The position numbers and the translations under genes were made by a program. Below, in pieces: positions 1 to 7,608 of a stretch of 64,000 nt of DNA. Under the pieces are notes generated by a model. The model did not search any database. It had not been told where the DNA came from and saw only the letters and a program-made list of their open reading frames with translations. The first letter of the stretch is position 1. Each line of letters starts with the position of its first letter. This DNA is from Dactylosporangium aurantiacum (GTDB lineage Bacteria; Actinomycetota; Actinomycetes; Mycobacteriales; Micromonosporaceae): assembly GCF_000716715.1 (NCBI RefSeq), contig NZ_JNYJ01000038.1, positions 62,001 through 126,000 on the forward strand, written 5' to 3'.

Positions 1-375
1 GACCTCGGCGGTCACGGTCTTCGTGGCCGGCTCGATCTCGATCTTCGCCTCGGTGGTGCGGCCGCCGGCGACGACCTTCTCGCCGCGGCTGACCAGGTCG
101 GTGTAGACGGCGAGGGCCCGGTCCTGGGCGACCTGCGCGCCGGCCTGGGCGTTGGCCAGGATCGACTCGGCGTTGCGCCGGGCGGCACCGCGCAGCCGGT
201 CCAGGTCCTGGCGCAGCTTCACGTCGGTGACGGCCGGGCGCAGCTCCTCGACCCGGGCACGCAGGTGGGCGACCTGCGCGGGCAGCTTGCGCAGCTGCTG
301 GTAGGCCAGGTCACCGGCGCCGGCGGCGGCGTAGAGCGGCGTGGGGATCTTCCGGGTGGTGGTGCTGGTGGTCAT
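1..375 (-). CDS. hbhA: HbhA-like heparin-binding hemagglutinin (C-terminus outside window)
   Basis: Partial: 125 codons are visible from the ATG, and the gene runs off the left edge. The N-terminal part is a charged, Ala/Arg/Leu-rich helix (pattern LPAQVAHLRARVEEL) followed by a TRYNELV-like segment (VYTDLVSRGEKVV), the layout of mycobacterial HbhA-type coiled-coil adhesins. The Lys-rich heparin-binding tail would lie outside the window. The start overlaps the stop of the upstream XRE gene by 4 bases (ATGA), so the two are translationally coupled, as in the Rv0474-Rv0475 pair. Adhesin function is family knowledge; in a soil actinomycete it may serve in lipid-body or envelope roles instead. 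Confidence 0.75.
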   Translation of the reverse strand, partial: MTTSTTTRKIPTPLYAAAGAGDLAYQQLRKLPAQVAHLRARVEELRPAVTDVKLRQDLDRLRGAARRNAESILANAQAGAQVAQDRALAVYTDLVSRGEKVVAGGRTTEAKIEIEPATKTVTAEV

Positions 376-785
376 GTTGACTCCTCTGGCTTCGTCGTCG
401 ATGCCGGATCGGCTTCGAGCCCCGCCCCCGAGGCGATGCCGTCCGGATCCTGGCGCGCGTTCTCGCGCCGGAAGGTTTCGTAGATCTGCGTAAGGGACTG
501 TTTCTGGGCCACGGTGAGCTCACTGTCCGCAGCGATCGCGGCCAGGACGTCGTGCCCTTCGCGCTCGAGCAGGCCGGCTCGCAGGTACATCAGCGGGGTC
601 GACACCCGCAGTGCCCCGGCGAGCTGCGCGAGCACCTCGGCGCTCGGTTTGCGCAGGCCACGCTCGATCTGGCTGAGATACGGGTTGCTGACCCCCGCCT
701 GCTCAGCGAGCTGACGGAGCGAGATGCGCGCGTTACGGCGCAGGTCACGAATGAACCCACCCAGGTCGCGCGGCTCTTCAGTCAC
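372..785 (-). CDS. XRE-family HTH regulator upstream of hbhA
   Basis: 137 residues. An N-terminal Cro/CI helix-turn-helix (about residues 10-65, with LRQLAEQAGVSNPYLSQIERG) is followed by a helical tail and a disordered acidic end. I chose the GTG at 785 because a TACCGT -10 box lies 7 bases upstream, which gives a leaderless transcript. A longer reading to 836 would run through that promoter and the inverted repeat behind it. Order and coupling with hbhA match Rv0474, so it probably regulates itself and hbhA. Confidence 0.85.
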   Translation of the reverse strand: MTEEPRDLGGFIRDLRRNARISLRQLAEQAGVSNPYLSQIERGLRKPSAEVLAQLAGALRVSTPLMYLRAGLLEREGHDVLAAIAADSELTVAQKQSLTQIYETFRRENARQDPDGIASGAGLEADPASTTKPEEST

Positions 786-792
786 GTCACTG

Positions 793-844
793 ACGGTAGC
801 TCGCCCTGCTAACTCTTGCAAGCAAAACGCTAACAAGAGCTAGC
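793..844 (-). promoter_or_regulatory. Promoter and probable operator of the XRE-hbhA operon
   Basis: A TACCGT -10 box (793-798) sits 7 bases before the GTG start. Behind it, GCTAACTCTTG (808-818) and CAAGAGCTAGC (834-844) form an 11-base inverted repeat with one mismatch. GCTAAC also recurs as a direct repeat at 808 and 829, 21 bases apart (two helical turns). The near arm covers the -35 region, so autorepression by the XRE protein is a reasonable inference. Confidence 0.55.
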
Positions 845-854
845 GTGAAGCCGG

Positions 855-1802
855 TCACCAGATCGCGCGGACCTGGCCTACCCGCGTCCCGCCGCCCAAA
901 ACCGGCGTGTCGGCATGTGCCCCCAGGGAGACACCGAGGCGGGACAGCGCCGCCCCGAGCACGGGCAGCCGCGGGCGCATCGCGCCGTCGTCGATCTTCA
1001 GCGCGACCGCGCCGACGCCCGGCAGGGCGGCGGCCAGTACACCTTCCGCGCCACCCTTGATGAGCAGTCCGGGCAGCGCCCGCATGAGGTGCGTGTCGTG
1101 CCCCTCGGCGTCGGTGCCGGAGACCAGGTCGGGATGGGCGCGCATGGCGTCCGCGACCCGCCGCGGCGCGGTGCCCGGCTCGGCGGAGACCAGCCGCAGG
1201 AACGCCGTGGCCAGCCCGCGCAGCGACACGGCGAGCAGCGGCGCGCCGCAGCCGTCGACGCCGACCGCGGCGGCCGCCTCGCCGGTGAGCGACTCGACCC
1301 CCTGCCGGGCCGCCACCTGGAGGGGGTGGGCGGGATCGAGGTACCCGGCGAGGGGCCAGCCGTTCGCCGCGCAGGTGCGCAGCATCCCGGCGTGCTTGCC
1401 GGAGCAGTTCATGAACAGGGGCTGGCGCGGCTCGCCCGCCCTGACCACCGCGTCCCGCGCGTCGTCGGACAGCGGGTAGTCCGGCGGGCAGCCGAGCGCG
1501 GCGGGCGGGATGTCGCCCAGGACGCCGCGCACCGCGTCGACGTGGACCGGCTGGCCGCGGTGGCTGGCCGAGATGATCGCCAGCTCGGCGGGGGTGGCGA
1601 CGAGTCCGGCCGCCAGCATCCCGACGGCCTGCATCGGCTTGTTGGACGAGCGCGGGAAGACCGGGCCGAGCACGTCGCCGGCCCAGGCGGCGACCTGGCC
1701 GGCGGCGTCCAGGACCACCACGGAGCCGCTGTGCCGGCTCTCCACGAACCCGCTGCGCACGACCTCCGCGAGCGGCTCGCCGCCCAGGTACAGGTCACTC
1801 AC
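855..1802 (-). CDS. Asparaginase II-family protein (thermolabile L-asparaginase type)
   Basis: 315 residues covering the whole Asparaginase_II family (PF06089). Typical landmarks are the N-terminal RSGFVESRHSGSVVVLD, the SSNKPMQA nucleophile region, the ISASHRGQ segment and the NCSGKHAGM motif. Predicted reaction: L-asparagine to aspartate plus ammonia, in the cytoplasm. The GTG start overlaps the end of the upstream BKACE gene by 8 bases, so it is the last gene of the ygfZ-BKACE-asparaginase operon. Substrate is assigned from the family only. Confidence 0.85.
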   Translation of the reverse strand: MSDLYLGGEPLAEVVRSGFVESRHSGSVVVLDAAGQVAAWAGDVLGPVFPRSSNKPMQAVGMLAAGLVATPAELAIISASHRGQPVHVDAVRGVLGDIPPAALGCPPDYPLSDDARDAVVRAGEPRQPLFMNCSGKHAGMLRTCAANGWPLAGYLDPAHPLQVAARQGVESLTGEAAAAVGVDGCGAPLLAVSLRGLATAFLRLVSAEPGTAPRRVADAMRAHPDLVSGTDAEGHDTHLMRALPGLLIKGGAEGVLAAALPGVGAVALKIDDGAMRPRLPVLGAALSRLGVSLGAHADTPVLGGGTRVGQVRAIW

Positions 1803-2631
1803 CGCGGATCCCGAGCAGCGTGCGGGCCTCGGCCGGGGTCATCGGGGGGCGCTGGGCGAGCCGGGCGAAGGCGGCGGCCCGGGCGACCAGCTGCGCGTTG
1901 CTCTCCACCGGCACGCCCTTGGCGTAGGTGACGGTGTCCTCCAGGCCGACCCGCAGGTGCCCGCCCGCGGACAGCGACGCGAGCATGACCGGCAGGGTGC
2001 CGCGGCCGATGCCGGTGGCCGAGAAGGTGGTCCCCTCCGGCAGGTCGCGCATCGCCTGGACGCAGGCGACGAGCGCCTCGGTGGTGCCGGGCATCCCGCC
2101 GGGGACGTTCATGACCAGGTCGAGGTGGACGTGGCCGCCGAAGGGCAGCCCGTGCTTGTCGAGCAGGCGGCGCAGCGCGGTCAGCTGGCCGAGGTCGAAG
2201 ATCTCGTACTCGGGGACGATCCCCCGGTCGCGCATGCGGGTGTGCAGCTCGACGATGAACGCCCACCGGTTGAGGAACACGTCGTCGCCGAAGTTGACCG
2301 TGCCCATCGTGCAGGAGGCCATGTCGGGCTCGGCGTCCAGCACGCGCAGCCGGTCCTCCTCCGGGTCGGTGACCGCGCCGCCGCTGGAGAGCTGGACGAT
2401 CAGGTCGGTCTCGGCCCGCAGCGCGCCGACGGCGTCCTTGAGCAGCCCCAGGTCCAGGGTCGGCTCGGCGGCGTCGTCGCGCAGGTGCACATGGATGACG
2501 CTCGCCCCCACCGCCTGGCATTCCTTGCCGGTCGCGACGAGCTCCTCCAGGGTGACCGGCAGGGCTGGCACGTCGGACTTGCGGGACTCGGCGCCGGTGG
2601 GCGCCACCGTGATCAACGTCGTTGTTGTCAT
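1795..2631 (-). CDS. Beta-keto acid cleavage enzyme (BKACE, DUF849 family)
   Basis: 278 residues, full length for PF05853. The zinc-binding HxH is present (VIHVHLRD, near residue 48), with a second conserved GGHVHLDL (near residue 180) and the GLEDT glutamate (near residue 230). Family members condense a beta-keto acid with acetyl-CoA to give acetoacetate plus a new CoA ester; the founding member is lysine-pathway Kce. The native substrate cannot be read from sequence, and no lysine-fermentation partners are nearby. The ATG at 2631 begins with a run of four Thr codons, 8 bases after the ygfZ stop. Confidence 0.88.
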   Translation of the reverse strand: MTTTTLITVAPTGAESRKSDVPALPVTLEELVATGKECQAVGASVIHVHLRDDAAEPTLDLGLLKDAVGALRAETDLIVQLSSGGAVTDPEEDRLRVLDAEPDMASCTMGTVNFGDDVFLNRWAFIVELHTRMRDRGIVPEYEIFDLGQLTALRRLLDKHGLPFGGHVHLDLVMNVPGGMPGTTEALVACVQAMRDLPEGTTFSATGIGRGTLPVMLASLSAGGHLRVGLEDTVTYAKGVPVESNAQLVARAAAFARLAQRPPMTPAEARTLLGIRGE

Positions 2632-2639
2632 GGCTCTTT

Positions 2640-3707
2640 CTACAGCGGGTCGATCGCGGCGGTGGACGGGCCCACCTGCAATTGACCGCCGTCGTCGGCC
2701 CTGACGTTCTGCCGGAGCACCGCGAGCGCGATCTGGCCCAGCTCGTAGTGGCGCACGGCGGTGCCGACGAACCCGACCGCCCGGCCGTCCCTGACGACCT
2801 CGGTGTGCGGGGCCGGCAGCTCGTCGGTGGTGACGCCGTCGAGGTGCAGCAGCACCAGCTTCCGGGGCGGGCGGCCCAGGTGGTGCACCCGGGAGACCGT
2901 CTCCTGGCCCCGGTAGCAGCCCTTCTCCAGGTGCACGGCGTGCGCCGTCCAGCCGACCTCCGCCGGGAGGGTCTTGTGGTCGGTCTCGAAGCCGAAGCGC
3001 GGCCGCCGCGCCGCGACCCGCATCGCCTCGTAGGCCCAGATCCCGGCGAGCGGCAGCCCCGCGGCGGCGATCACGTCGGGCACCGCGGCCCGCGGCACCA
3101 GCAGGTCGGCGCCGCCCTCGACCCGCCGGACGAGGCCGTCGAAGCCGGGCAGCGCCGCGGCCGCGTAGCGGGCGGTGGGCCGGCTCGGCACGGCCCCGGT
3201 GGCGAACTTCGCCGGCGGCACCGGCACCACGTCCGGCGGTGCGAGCGGCCCGGCGTTGAGCGCGCCGAGCGCCTCGTCGGTGTGCGGGCCGACGATCGAG
3301 AGCACGGCCCGGGCCTCGGTGACGTCGGCCGGCTCGACCCGCATCATGAAGCGCATCCGCTCCAGGAACGTCAGCAGCCCCGCGCCGGCGCCGGGCTCCA
3401 GGTCCAGCCACGTGGTGGCGCCGTCGTCGAGGAGCACGGCGTGGTGCTCGACGTGCCCGTGCGGCGACAGGACGAGCAGCTCGGAGCCGGTCATCGGGGG
3501 CAGCCCGGTCAGGTGCTGGGTGGTGAGGCTGTGCAGCCAGGTGAGCCGGTCCTCACCCGGCACCGCGAGGACGTCGCGGTGCCCGCGGTCGACCAGCCCG
3601 GCCTCGGTGTCGAGGAGCTTCTGCTCGCGGCTCGGGTCGCCGTAGTGCGCGACCGCCCCGGCGTCGGCCGACGACGGATCTATGGATCCCACGGTGACGG
3701 GCTTCAC
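2640..3707 (-). CDS. ygfZ: YgfZ/GcvT-domain folate-binding protein
   Basis: 355 residues. A GcvT-like folate-binding domain contains the diagnostic YgfZ signature KGCYRGQE (about residues 260-267), with the conserved Cys used in iron-sulfur enzyme maintenance. It acts in the cytoplasm with tetrahydrofolate to repair or assemble Fe-S clusters in a subset of enzymes. The GTG start lies 3 bases after the stop of the Nur-like gene, so the two are probably co-transcribed, as in many actinobacteria. An in-frame alternative start further in cannot be excluded. Confidence 0.9.
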   Translation of the reverse strand: MKPVTVGSIDPSSADAGAVAHYGDPSREQKLLDTEAGLVDRGHRDVLAVPGEDRLTWLHSLTTQHLTGLPPMTGSELLVLSPHGHVEHHAVLLDDGATTWLDLEPGAGAGLLTFLERMRFMMRVEPADVTEARAVLSIVGPHTDEALGALNAGPLAPPDVVPVPPAKFATGAVPSRPTARYAAAALPGFDGLVRRVEGGADLLVPRAAVPDVIAAAGLPLAGIWAYEAMRVAARRPRFGFETDHKTLPAEVGWTAHAVHLEKGCYRGQETVSRVHHLGRPPRKLVLLHLDGVTTDELPAPHTEVVRDGRAVGFVGTAVRHYELGQIALAVLRQNVRADDGGQLQVGPSTAAIDPL

Positions 3708-3710
3708 GGG

Positions 3711-4136
3711 TTACTCCTCTTCGGTGCCGCAGTTGCCGCACACGCCGAACAGGGCCACGTGGCCGATGTCGAGGCGGAAACCGCGGGTGGTGCGCAGGTC
3801 CTCGGCGAGGCCCTCGAGCGTGGGTGACGGCAGCTCCTGCACGTCGCCGCAGCCCCGGCACACGAGGTGGGCGTGCTGGTGCTCGCCGAGCGGGTGATAC
3901 GTGGGGGCGCCGTGCGACAGGTGCGCGTGCGTCACCAGCTGCAGCTCCTCCAGGAGCTCCAGCGTGCGGTAGACGGTGGTGATGTTGACCCCGGCGGCGC
4001 GTTCGCTGACGTCGGCGTGGATCTGGTCGGGCGTCGCGTGGCGCAGCCGGTAGACCGATTCCAGCACCAGCTGCCGCGGCGCGGTCAGCCGCAGCCCCCG
4101 CGACCGGAGCACCCCGGCCAGATCATCGAAACCCAC
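3711..4136 (-). CDS. nur: Fur-family regulator, probably nickel-responsive Nur
   Basis: 141 residues with the Fur winged helix (INITTVYRTLELLEEL form, about 50-65), the His-rich metal site EHQHAHLVC and a C-terminal CxxC pair (CGNC). From memory, the HATPDQI, THAHLSHGAPTYH and His-rich segments resemble Streptomyces Nur more than FurA or Zur, so nickel sensing is the best guess. A TACCCT -10 box (4144-4149) sits 7 bases before the GTG start, indicating a leaderless mRNA. It heads the ygfZ operon. Assignment among Fur paralogues needs metal-ligand alignment. Confidence 0.75.
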   Translation of the reverse strand: MGFDDLAGVLRSRGLRLTAPRQLVLESVYRLRHATPDQIHADVSERAAGVNITTVYRTLELLEELQLVTHAHLSHGAPTYHPLGEHQHAHLVCRGCGDVQELPSPTLEGLAEDLRTTRGFRLDIGHVALFGVCGNCGTEEE

Positions 4137-4184
4137 GACATTCAGGGTAGCCCGGAGCCGCAGGCCCCGGGCACCTGACGTTTC

Positions 4185-4772
4185 CTAGCCCGCGACCCGC
4201 TCCAGCCGGGCGGACAGGTGCGGCTGCAGCTGCTGGCCGACCGCGGCGAGGTCGAACGCGTAGAGCAGCGCGCCGTCCACGATGCCGTAGAGCCGCTGGG
4301 CGCCGCGGACCTCCTTCGCGGTCGACGTGCGCACCACCGCGTCGGTGGCCATCTGCCACTGCGTGGTGCCCTTCGCCTGGCCGATGTAGAGCTCCATGAT
4401 CCCGGTCGGCTGGTTGAGCAGCACCTCGACCTCGTCGGTCGCCTTGCCGTCCTGCAGCACCGGCCGCCACCAGCCCGTCTCCCGGTTGCTGGGCTTGATC
4501 GGGTTGCCGTCGACGTCGATCACCCACGCCCGCGACTCGTAGAACAGGAACGGCCGGCCGTCGTGGCTGAACCGGATCTCCTGCGCGTAGTGGAAGCCCT
4601 CGATCGTCGGATAGTCGCCCTGACCGCGCCCGCGCCACACCCCGACCAGCGGCAGCAGGCCGAGCAGCGCGGGGTGGAGGTCCGGGCCGACCCGCAGGTC
4701 GTGCGTCTCCTCGTACGGGTACTCCCCGACCTGCGCCAACCCCGCCCACGGCGGCTGTACGTCCGTCACCAA
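4185..4772 (-). CDS. Nitrobindin-like / FABP-family heme-binding beta-barrel protein
   Basis: 195 residues, the actinobacterial FABP-family length (PF08768). The N-terminal GxWxGxG motif is present (GVWRGRGQGDYPTI, about residues 43-56), and a His near the C-terminus (LQPHLSARLERV) could be the proximal heme ligand. Nitrobindins bind ferric heme and convert peroxynitrite to nitrate; some relatives may carry other ligands. The ATG start lies inside the last codons of the 34-residue membrane peptide, so translation is coupled. The position beside nur/ygfZ matches Rv0813c-Rv0811c. Confidence 0.88.
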   Translation of the reverse strand: MVTDVQPPWAGLAQVGEYPYEETHDLRVGPDLHPALLGLLPLVGVWRGRGQGDYPTIEGFHYAQEIRFSHDGRPFLFYESRAWVIDVDGNPIKPSNRETGWWRPVLQDGKATDEVEVLLNQPTGIMELYIGQAKGTTQWQMATDAVVRTSTAKEVRGAQRLYGIVDGALLYAFDLAAVGQQLQPHLSARLERVAG

Positions 4773-4870
4773 CGCCCCCTCGACACCCTCACCGCGAGAT
4801 AGATCAGGCCGCCGGCCAGCGCGCCCATGCCGGCGACCAGCAGACTCACGAACCCGATCTCGGTAACCAT
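4766..4870 (-). CDS. 34-residue single-span membrane peptide
   Basis: A short reading frame: MVTEIGFVSLLVAG, then a hydrophobic Gly/Ala/Leu helix, ending in a basic VRVSRGRW tail, so one membrane span with a positive-inside C-terminus. A TAAGAT -10 box (4878-4883) lies 7 bases before the ATG, giving a leaderless transcript. Its stop overlaps the nitrobindin start by 7 bases. Promoter, coupling and composition together argue that it is a real gene. Function is unknown; it could anchor or couple the nitrobindin-like protein. Confidence 0.65.
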   Translation of the reverse strand: MVTEIGFVSLLVAGMGALAGGLIYLAVRVSRGRW

Positions 4871-4877
4871 CGCCCGA

Positions 4878-4887
4878 ATCTTATGCT
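4878..4887. promoter_or_regulatory. Overlapping divergent -10 boxes
   Basis: TAAGAT on the minus strand (4878-4883) serves the membrane peptide/nitrobindin operon, and TATGCT on the plus strand (4882-4887) serves the DsrE-like gene. The boxes share two bases, and each is 7 bases from its start codon, so only one polymerase can open the region at a time. Confidence 0.6.
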
Positions 4888-4894
4888 GCGAGAC

Positions 4895-5257
4895 ATGGGA
4901 CGCTCGCTGGTCATCAAGACAACCGCCGGTGCGGACGCGCCGGAGCGCTGCTCGCAGGCGTTCACCGTGGCCGCCACCGCCGTCGCCGGCGGGGTGCCCA
5001 CCTCGCTGTGGCTCACCGGGGAGTCGGCGTGGTTCGCCCTGCCGGGCCGGGCCGCCGAGTTCGAGCTGCCGCACGCGGCGCCGCTCGTCGATCTGCTCGA
5101 GGCGGTCCTGGCGGGTGGCACGGTGACCCTGTGCACCCAGTGCGCGGCCCGCCGGGACATCGGCCCGGAGGACGTCCTGCCCGGCGTGCGGATCGCCGGC
5201 GCGGCGGTCTTCGTGGAGGAGGCGCTCCGGGAGGGCGCGCAGGCGCTGGTGTACTGA
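4895..5257 (+). CDS. DsrE/DsrF-like sulfur-relay family protein
   Basis: 120 residues. The fold pattern (beta strand SLVIKTTAG, ADAPERCSQAF helix, LWLTGES, FVEEAL) matches small DsrE-like proteins, with a CTQC pair at about residues 75-78 that could carry persulfide. I chose the ATG at 4895, not 4883, because a -10 box ends 7 bases before it. Family members hand sulfur between carriers in the cytoplasm. It sits near a rhodanese and DUF1416, which fits sulfur metabolism. Confidence 0.75.
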   Translation: MGRSLVIKTTAGADAPERCSQAFTVAATAVAGGVPTSLWLTGESAWFALPGRAAEFELPHAAPLVDLLEAVLAGGTVTLCTQCAARRDIGPEDVLPGVRIAGAAVFVEEALREGAQALVY

Positions 5258-5258
5258 G

Positions 5259-6053
5259 TCAGCACCCGGCGGTCGAGGTGACCCGCAGCCCGTCACCGTC
5301 GGCCCGCAACGCGACACCGGCCTCGCCGGCGCGGTAGGCGAACAGCTTCGGCTCGTCGAGGACCACCGCCGTGGCCGGCACCGTGCCGCGGGCCGCCGCG
5401 CCGTCGCCGCCGGTGACCGCCTCGACGGTCCACAGGGTGCCACCGCCGGGGCAGGTGATCCGGTGGGTGCGCCACTGCGACGCGCTCTGCTTGAGGGTGT
5501 CGAGCACCGCCTGGACCGGCGCCCGGTTGGCGTTCTGCGACTGCGGGGTGGCCTCCTGCACGGCGGCGTCCTGGACCCGGCAACCGGTGTCGGCGGTGAA
5601 CCGCACCTGACCGGGCTGCACCACCGCGCCGCGCAGGGTGACGAAGTGACCGGCGTCCGCGGTCAGCAGATGGGTGTCCGCGCCGCTCACCAGATGGCTC
5701 TTGTACGCCGGGGGCAGCGCCGCCTGCACGCGCTCGAGGACGGCGGGCTCGGCGTCCTTCTTCACGTACACGAGCAGCACCCGCTCGAACCGGGTGCCCT
5801 CACGCGCCGAGGTGACCCGGCAGCTGCTGTCGGTGCGGGTGTACCCGCCGAGCGCCGGGACGGAGGTGGCCGGGTCGAGCGCGGCGGCGACGCGGCCGAG
5901 CGCCTCGTCGACCACCGGCAGGCCGTCGGCGATCGTGGTCTGGTCGCGGGAGGTCGGCGGATCGTTGCGCGAGGAGTAGTAGGCGAGCCCGGCCACGACG
6001 AGGGCCCAGGCAATCGCCACGGCGACGATCCAGCGACGGTTCACGGACGCCAT
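5259..6053 (-). CDS. Membrane-anchored exported protein of unknown function
   Basis: 264 residues. A basic N-terminus (MASVNRRW) and one hydrophobic span (IVAVAIAWALVVAGLAYY) are followed by a soluble extracytoplasmic region with four Cys (TDSSCRVT, TGCRVQD, ITCPGGG, STAGC) that probably form disulfides. No family recognised. The ATG at 6053 puts the span directly at the N-terminus; a longer reading to 6116 would cross the terminator hairpin. It converges on the DsrE-like gene with one base between stops. Confidence 0.75.
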   Translation of the reverse strand: MASVNRRWIVAVAIAWALVVAGLAYYSSRNDPPTSRDQTTIADGLPVVDEALGRVAAALDPATSVPALGGYTRTDSSCRVTSAREGTRFERVLLVYVKKDAEPAVLERVQAALPPAYKSHLVSGADTHLLTADAGHFVTLRGAVVQPGQVRFTADTGCRVQDAAVQEATPQSQNANRAPVQAVLDTLKQSASQWRTHRITCPGGGTLWTVEAVTGGDGAAARGTVPATAVVLDEPKLFAYRAGEAGVALRADGDGLRVTSTAGC

Positions 6054-6072
6054 CCTCGCAGCCCGGAGCAAC

Positions 6073-6218
6073 GATGCCGCCCTCCGGGGTTGGGCCCGGA
6101 GGGCGGCATCACACACTCGCTCCGGGGTTGGGCCCGGAGTGCGGCGACGCGCGCACCCCGGGGTGTGCCCGGGGCGCGGCGTGCCATGCGTGCTCCGGGG
6201 GTGACCCGGAATGCGGCG
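6073..6218 (-). terminator. Tandem hairpin array, probable terminator of the rhodanese operon
   Basis: The strongest element is a perfect 16-base stem (6073-6088 with 6095-6110) and a 6-base loop. Three degenerate hairpins with the same CCGGG/CCCGG core follow at about 6118-6141, 6152-6176 and 6190-6212. All lie just downstream of the DUF1416 stop on the minus strand, ahead of the next gene. They look like repeated copies of one termination hairpin rather than unrelated stems. Confidence 0.6.
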
Positions 6219-6530
6219 TCAGGCGACCGCGACCGCGATCTCGTTGATGCCACGGCCGGCGGCGACGGTGGCGTCGCCGTTGCCCTGGCGGGACAGGGCG
6301 CGCAGCGTCCAGTTGCCGGGCGCGGCGAAGAAGCGGAACTGACCGGCGGGCGAGGTCACGACCTCGGCGGTGAACTCGCCGGTCGCGTCGAGCAGGCGCA
6401 CGTACGCGCCGCCGACCGGACCGTCGCCGGAGCTGACCACGCCCGTGATGACGGTTTCCTTCTCGACGTCCACGGAGGCCGGGATCGGGGCGCTCTGCTC
6501 GGGCGCGCCGCAGCTGTCAACAGTGCTCAT
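6219..6530 (-). CDS. sseC: DUF1416 (SseC-like) protein
   Basis: 103 residues, full length for PF07210. It begins MSTVDSCGAPEQ and has a carboxypeptidase-regulatory-like beta fold (VTGVVSSGDGPVGGAYVRLLD, FRFFAAPGNWTLRALS). It is always found beside a CysA/SseA rhodanese in actinobacteria and is presumed to act with it in sulfur transfer or thiosulfate handling. It starts 13 bases after the rhodanese stop in the same operon. Exact role unknown. Confidence 0.88.
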   Translation of the reverse strand: MSTVDSCGAPEQSAPIPASVDVEKETVITGVVSSGDGPVGGAYVRLLDATGEFTAEVVTSPAGQFRFFAAPGNWTLRALSRQGNGDATVAAGRGINEIAVAVA

Positions 6531-6543
6531 GATGGTCTGCCTT

Positions 6544-7395
6544 TCACGCGTTACCGGGCTCGTCGCCCACGGCGACGGGGACACCGACCAGGGAGCCGTA
6601 CTCAGTCCAGGAACCGTCGTAGTTGCGCACGTCGCTGTGCCCGAGGATCTCCTTGAGCACGAACCAGGTGTGCGAGGAACGCTCGCCGATGCGGCAGTAC
6701 GCGATCGTCGCCTTGCTGTCGTCGAGGCCGGCGGCGGCGTACAGCTCGCGCAGCTCCTCGTCGGACTTGAACGTGCCGTCCTCGTTGGCGGCCTTGCTCC
6801 ACGGCACCGACACGGCGGACGGGATGTGGCCCGGACGCTGCGCCTGCTCCTGCGGCAGGTGCGCGGGGGCGAGGAGGCGGCCGGCGTACTCGTCGGGCGA
6901 GCGGACGTCGACCAGGTTGTGCACGCCGATCGCCTTGACGGCGTCGTCACGGAACGCGCGGATCGACAGGTCCTGGTCGTGCACCGCCACGTACTGGGTG
7001 GCGGGCCGGGTGACCTCGTCCTTGGTCAGCGGGCGCCCGTCGAGCTCCCACTTCTTGCGGCCGCCGTCGAGCAGCTTGACGTCGCCGTGGCCGTACAGCT
7101 TGAAGTACCAGTACGCGTACGCGGCGAACCAGTTGTTGTTGCCGCCGTACAGCACGACCGTGTCGTCGTTGCCGATGCCCTTGCTGGACAGCAGGGCCTC
7201 GAACTGCTCCTTGTTGACGAAGTCCCGGCGGACCTGGTCCTGCAGCTCGGTCTTCCAGTTGATTTTGACGGCACCTTCGATGTGACCGGCGTCGTAGGCG
7301 GCGGTGTCCTCGTCGACCTCGACGAAGACCACGTTGTCGGCACCGATCTTCTGCTCGGCCCAGTCGGCCGTGACCAGGGCGCTCTCGCGACTCAT
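6544..7395 (-). CDS. cysA: Thiosulfate sulfurtransferase (two-domain rhodanese)
   Basis: 283 residues, normal length for CysA2/SseA-type enzymes. The N-terminal rhodanese domain is inactive; the C-terminal domain carries the active-site loop CRIGERSS (about residues 234-241), whose Cys takes sulfur from thiosulfate to form a persulfide. Acts in the cytoplasm for sulfur donation or cyanide detoxification. It is followed by DUF1416 and preceded by a 213-base leader with a Cys-rich peptide, so cysteine supply probably controls it. Confidence 0.92.
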   Translation of the reverse strand: MSRESALVTADWAEQKIGADNVVFVEVDEDTAAYDAGHIEGAVKINWKTELQDQVRRDFVNKEQFEALLSSKGIGNDDTVVLYGGNNNWFAAYAYWYFKLYGHGDVKLLDGGRKKWELDGRPLTKDEVTRPATQYVAVHDQDLSIRAFRDDAVKAIGVHNLVDVRSPDEYAGRLLAPAHLPQEQAQRPGHIPSAVSVPWSKAANEDGTFKSDEELRELYAAAGLDDSKATIAYCRIGERSSHTWFVLKEILGHSDVRNYDGSWTEYGSLVGVPVAVGDEPGNA

Positions 7396-7500
7396 GAGTG
7401 TTTTCTCTCCCAGGGAACGATTGGGGTGGGTCGAGTCGACACACGGGTCGGGGTGTGCACCACGCCGCGCGCGACCCGAGGGGACGGATCACGGTTTCGG

Positions 7501-7559
7501 CGATGGGTCTGATGTCGCGCCGCGGACTGGGAACTCGCCCGCCAGACCCATCGGTCTGG
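7501..7559 (-). promoter_or_regulatory. Candidate attenuator between Cys leader peptide and rhodanese
   Basis: Three segments can form two exclusive stems. CCAGACC/GGTCTGG (7542-7548 with 7553-7559, 4-base loop) is one. An 11-base perfect pairing of 7501-7511 with 7543-7553 is the other. The middle segment is shared, so forming one breaks the other. In transcript order the leader peptide comes first, then these segments, then cysA. This matches a ribosome-stalling attenuation layout; which stem blocks expression is not clear. Confidence 0.5.
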
Positions 7560-7608
7560 GGCGCCGCTGCCTCGAGCCGTTAGAAGAGCACGCTGCAGGG
7601 CCGCACCA

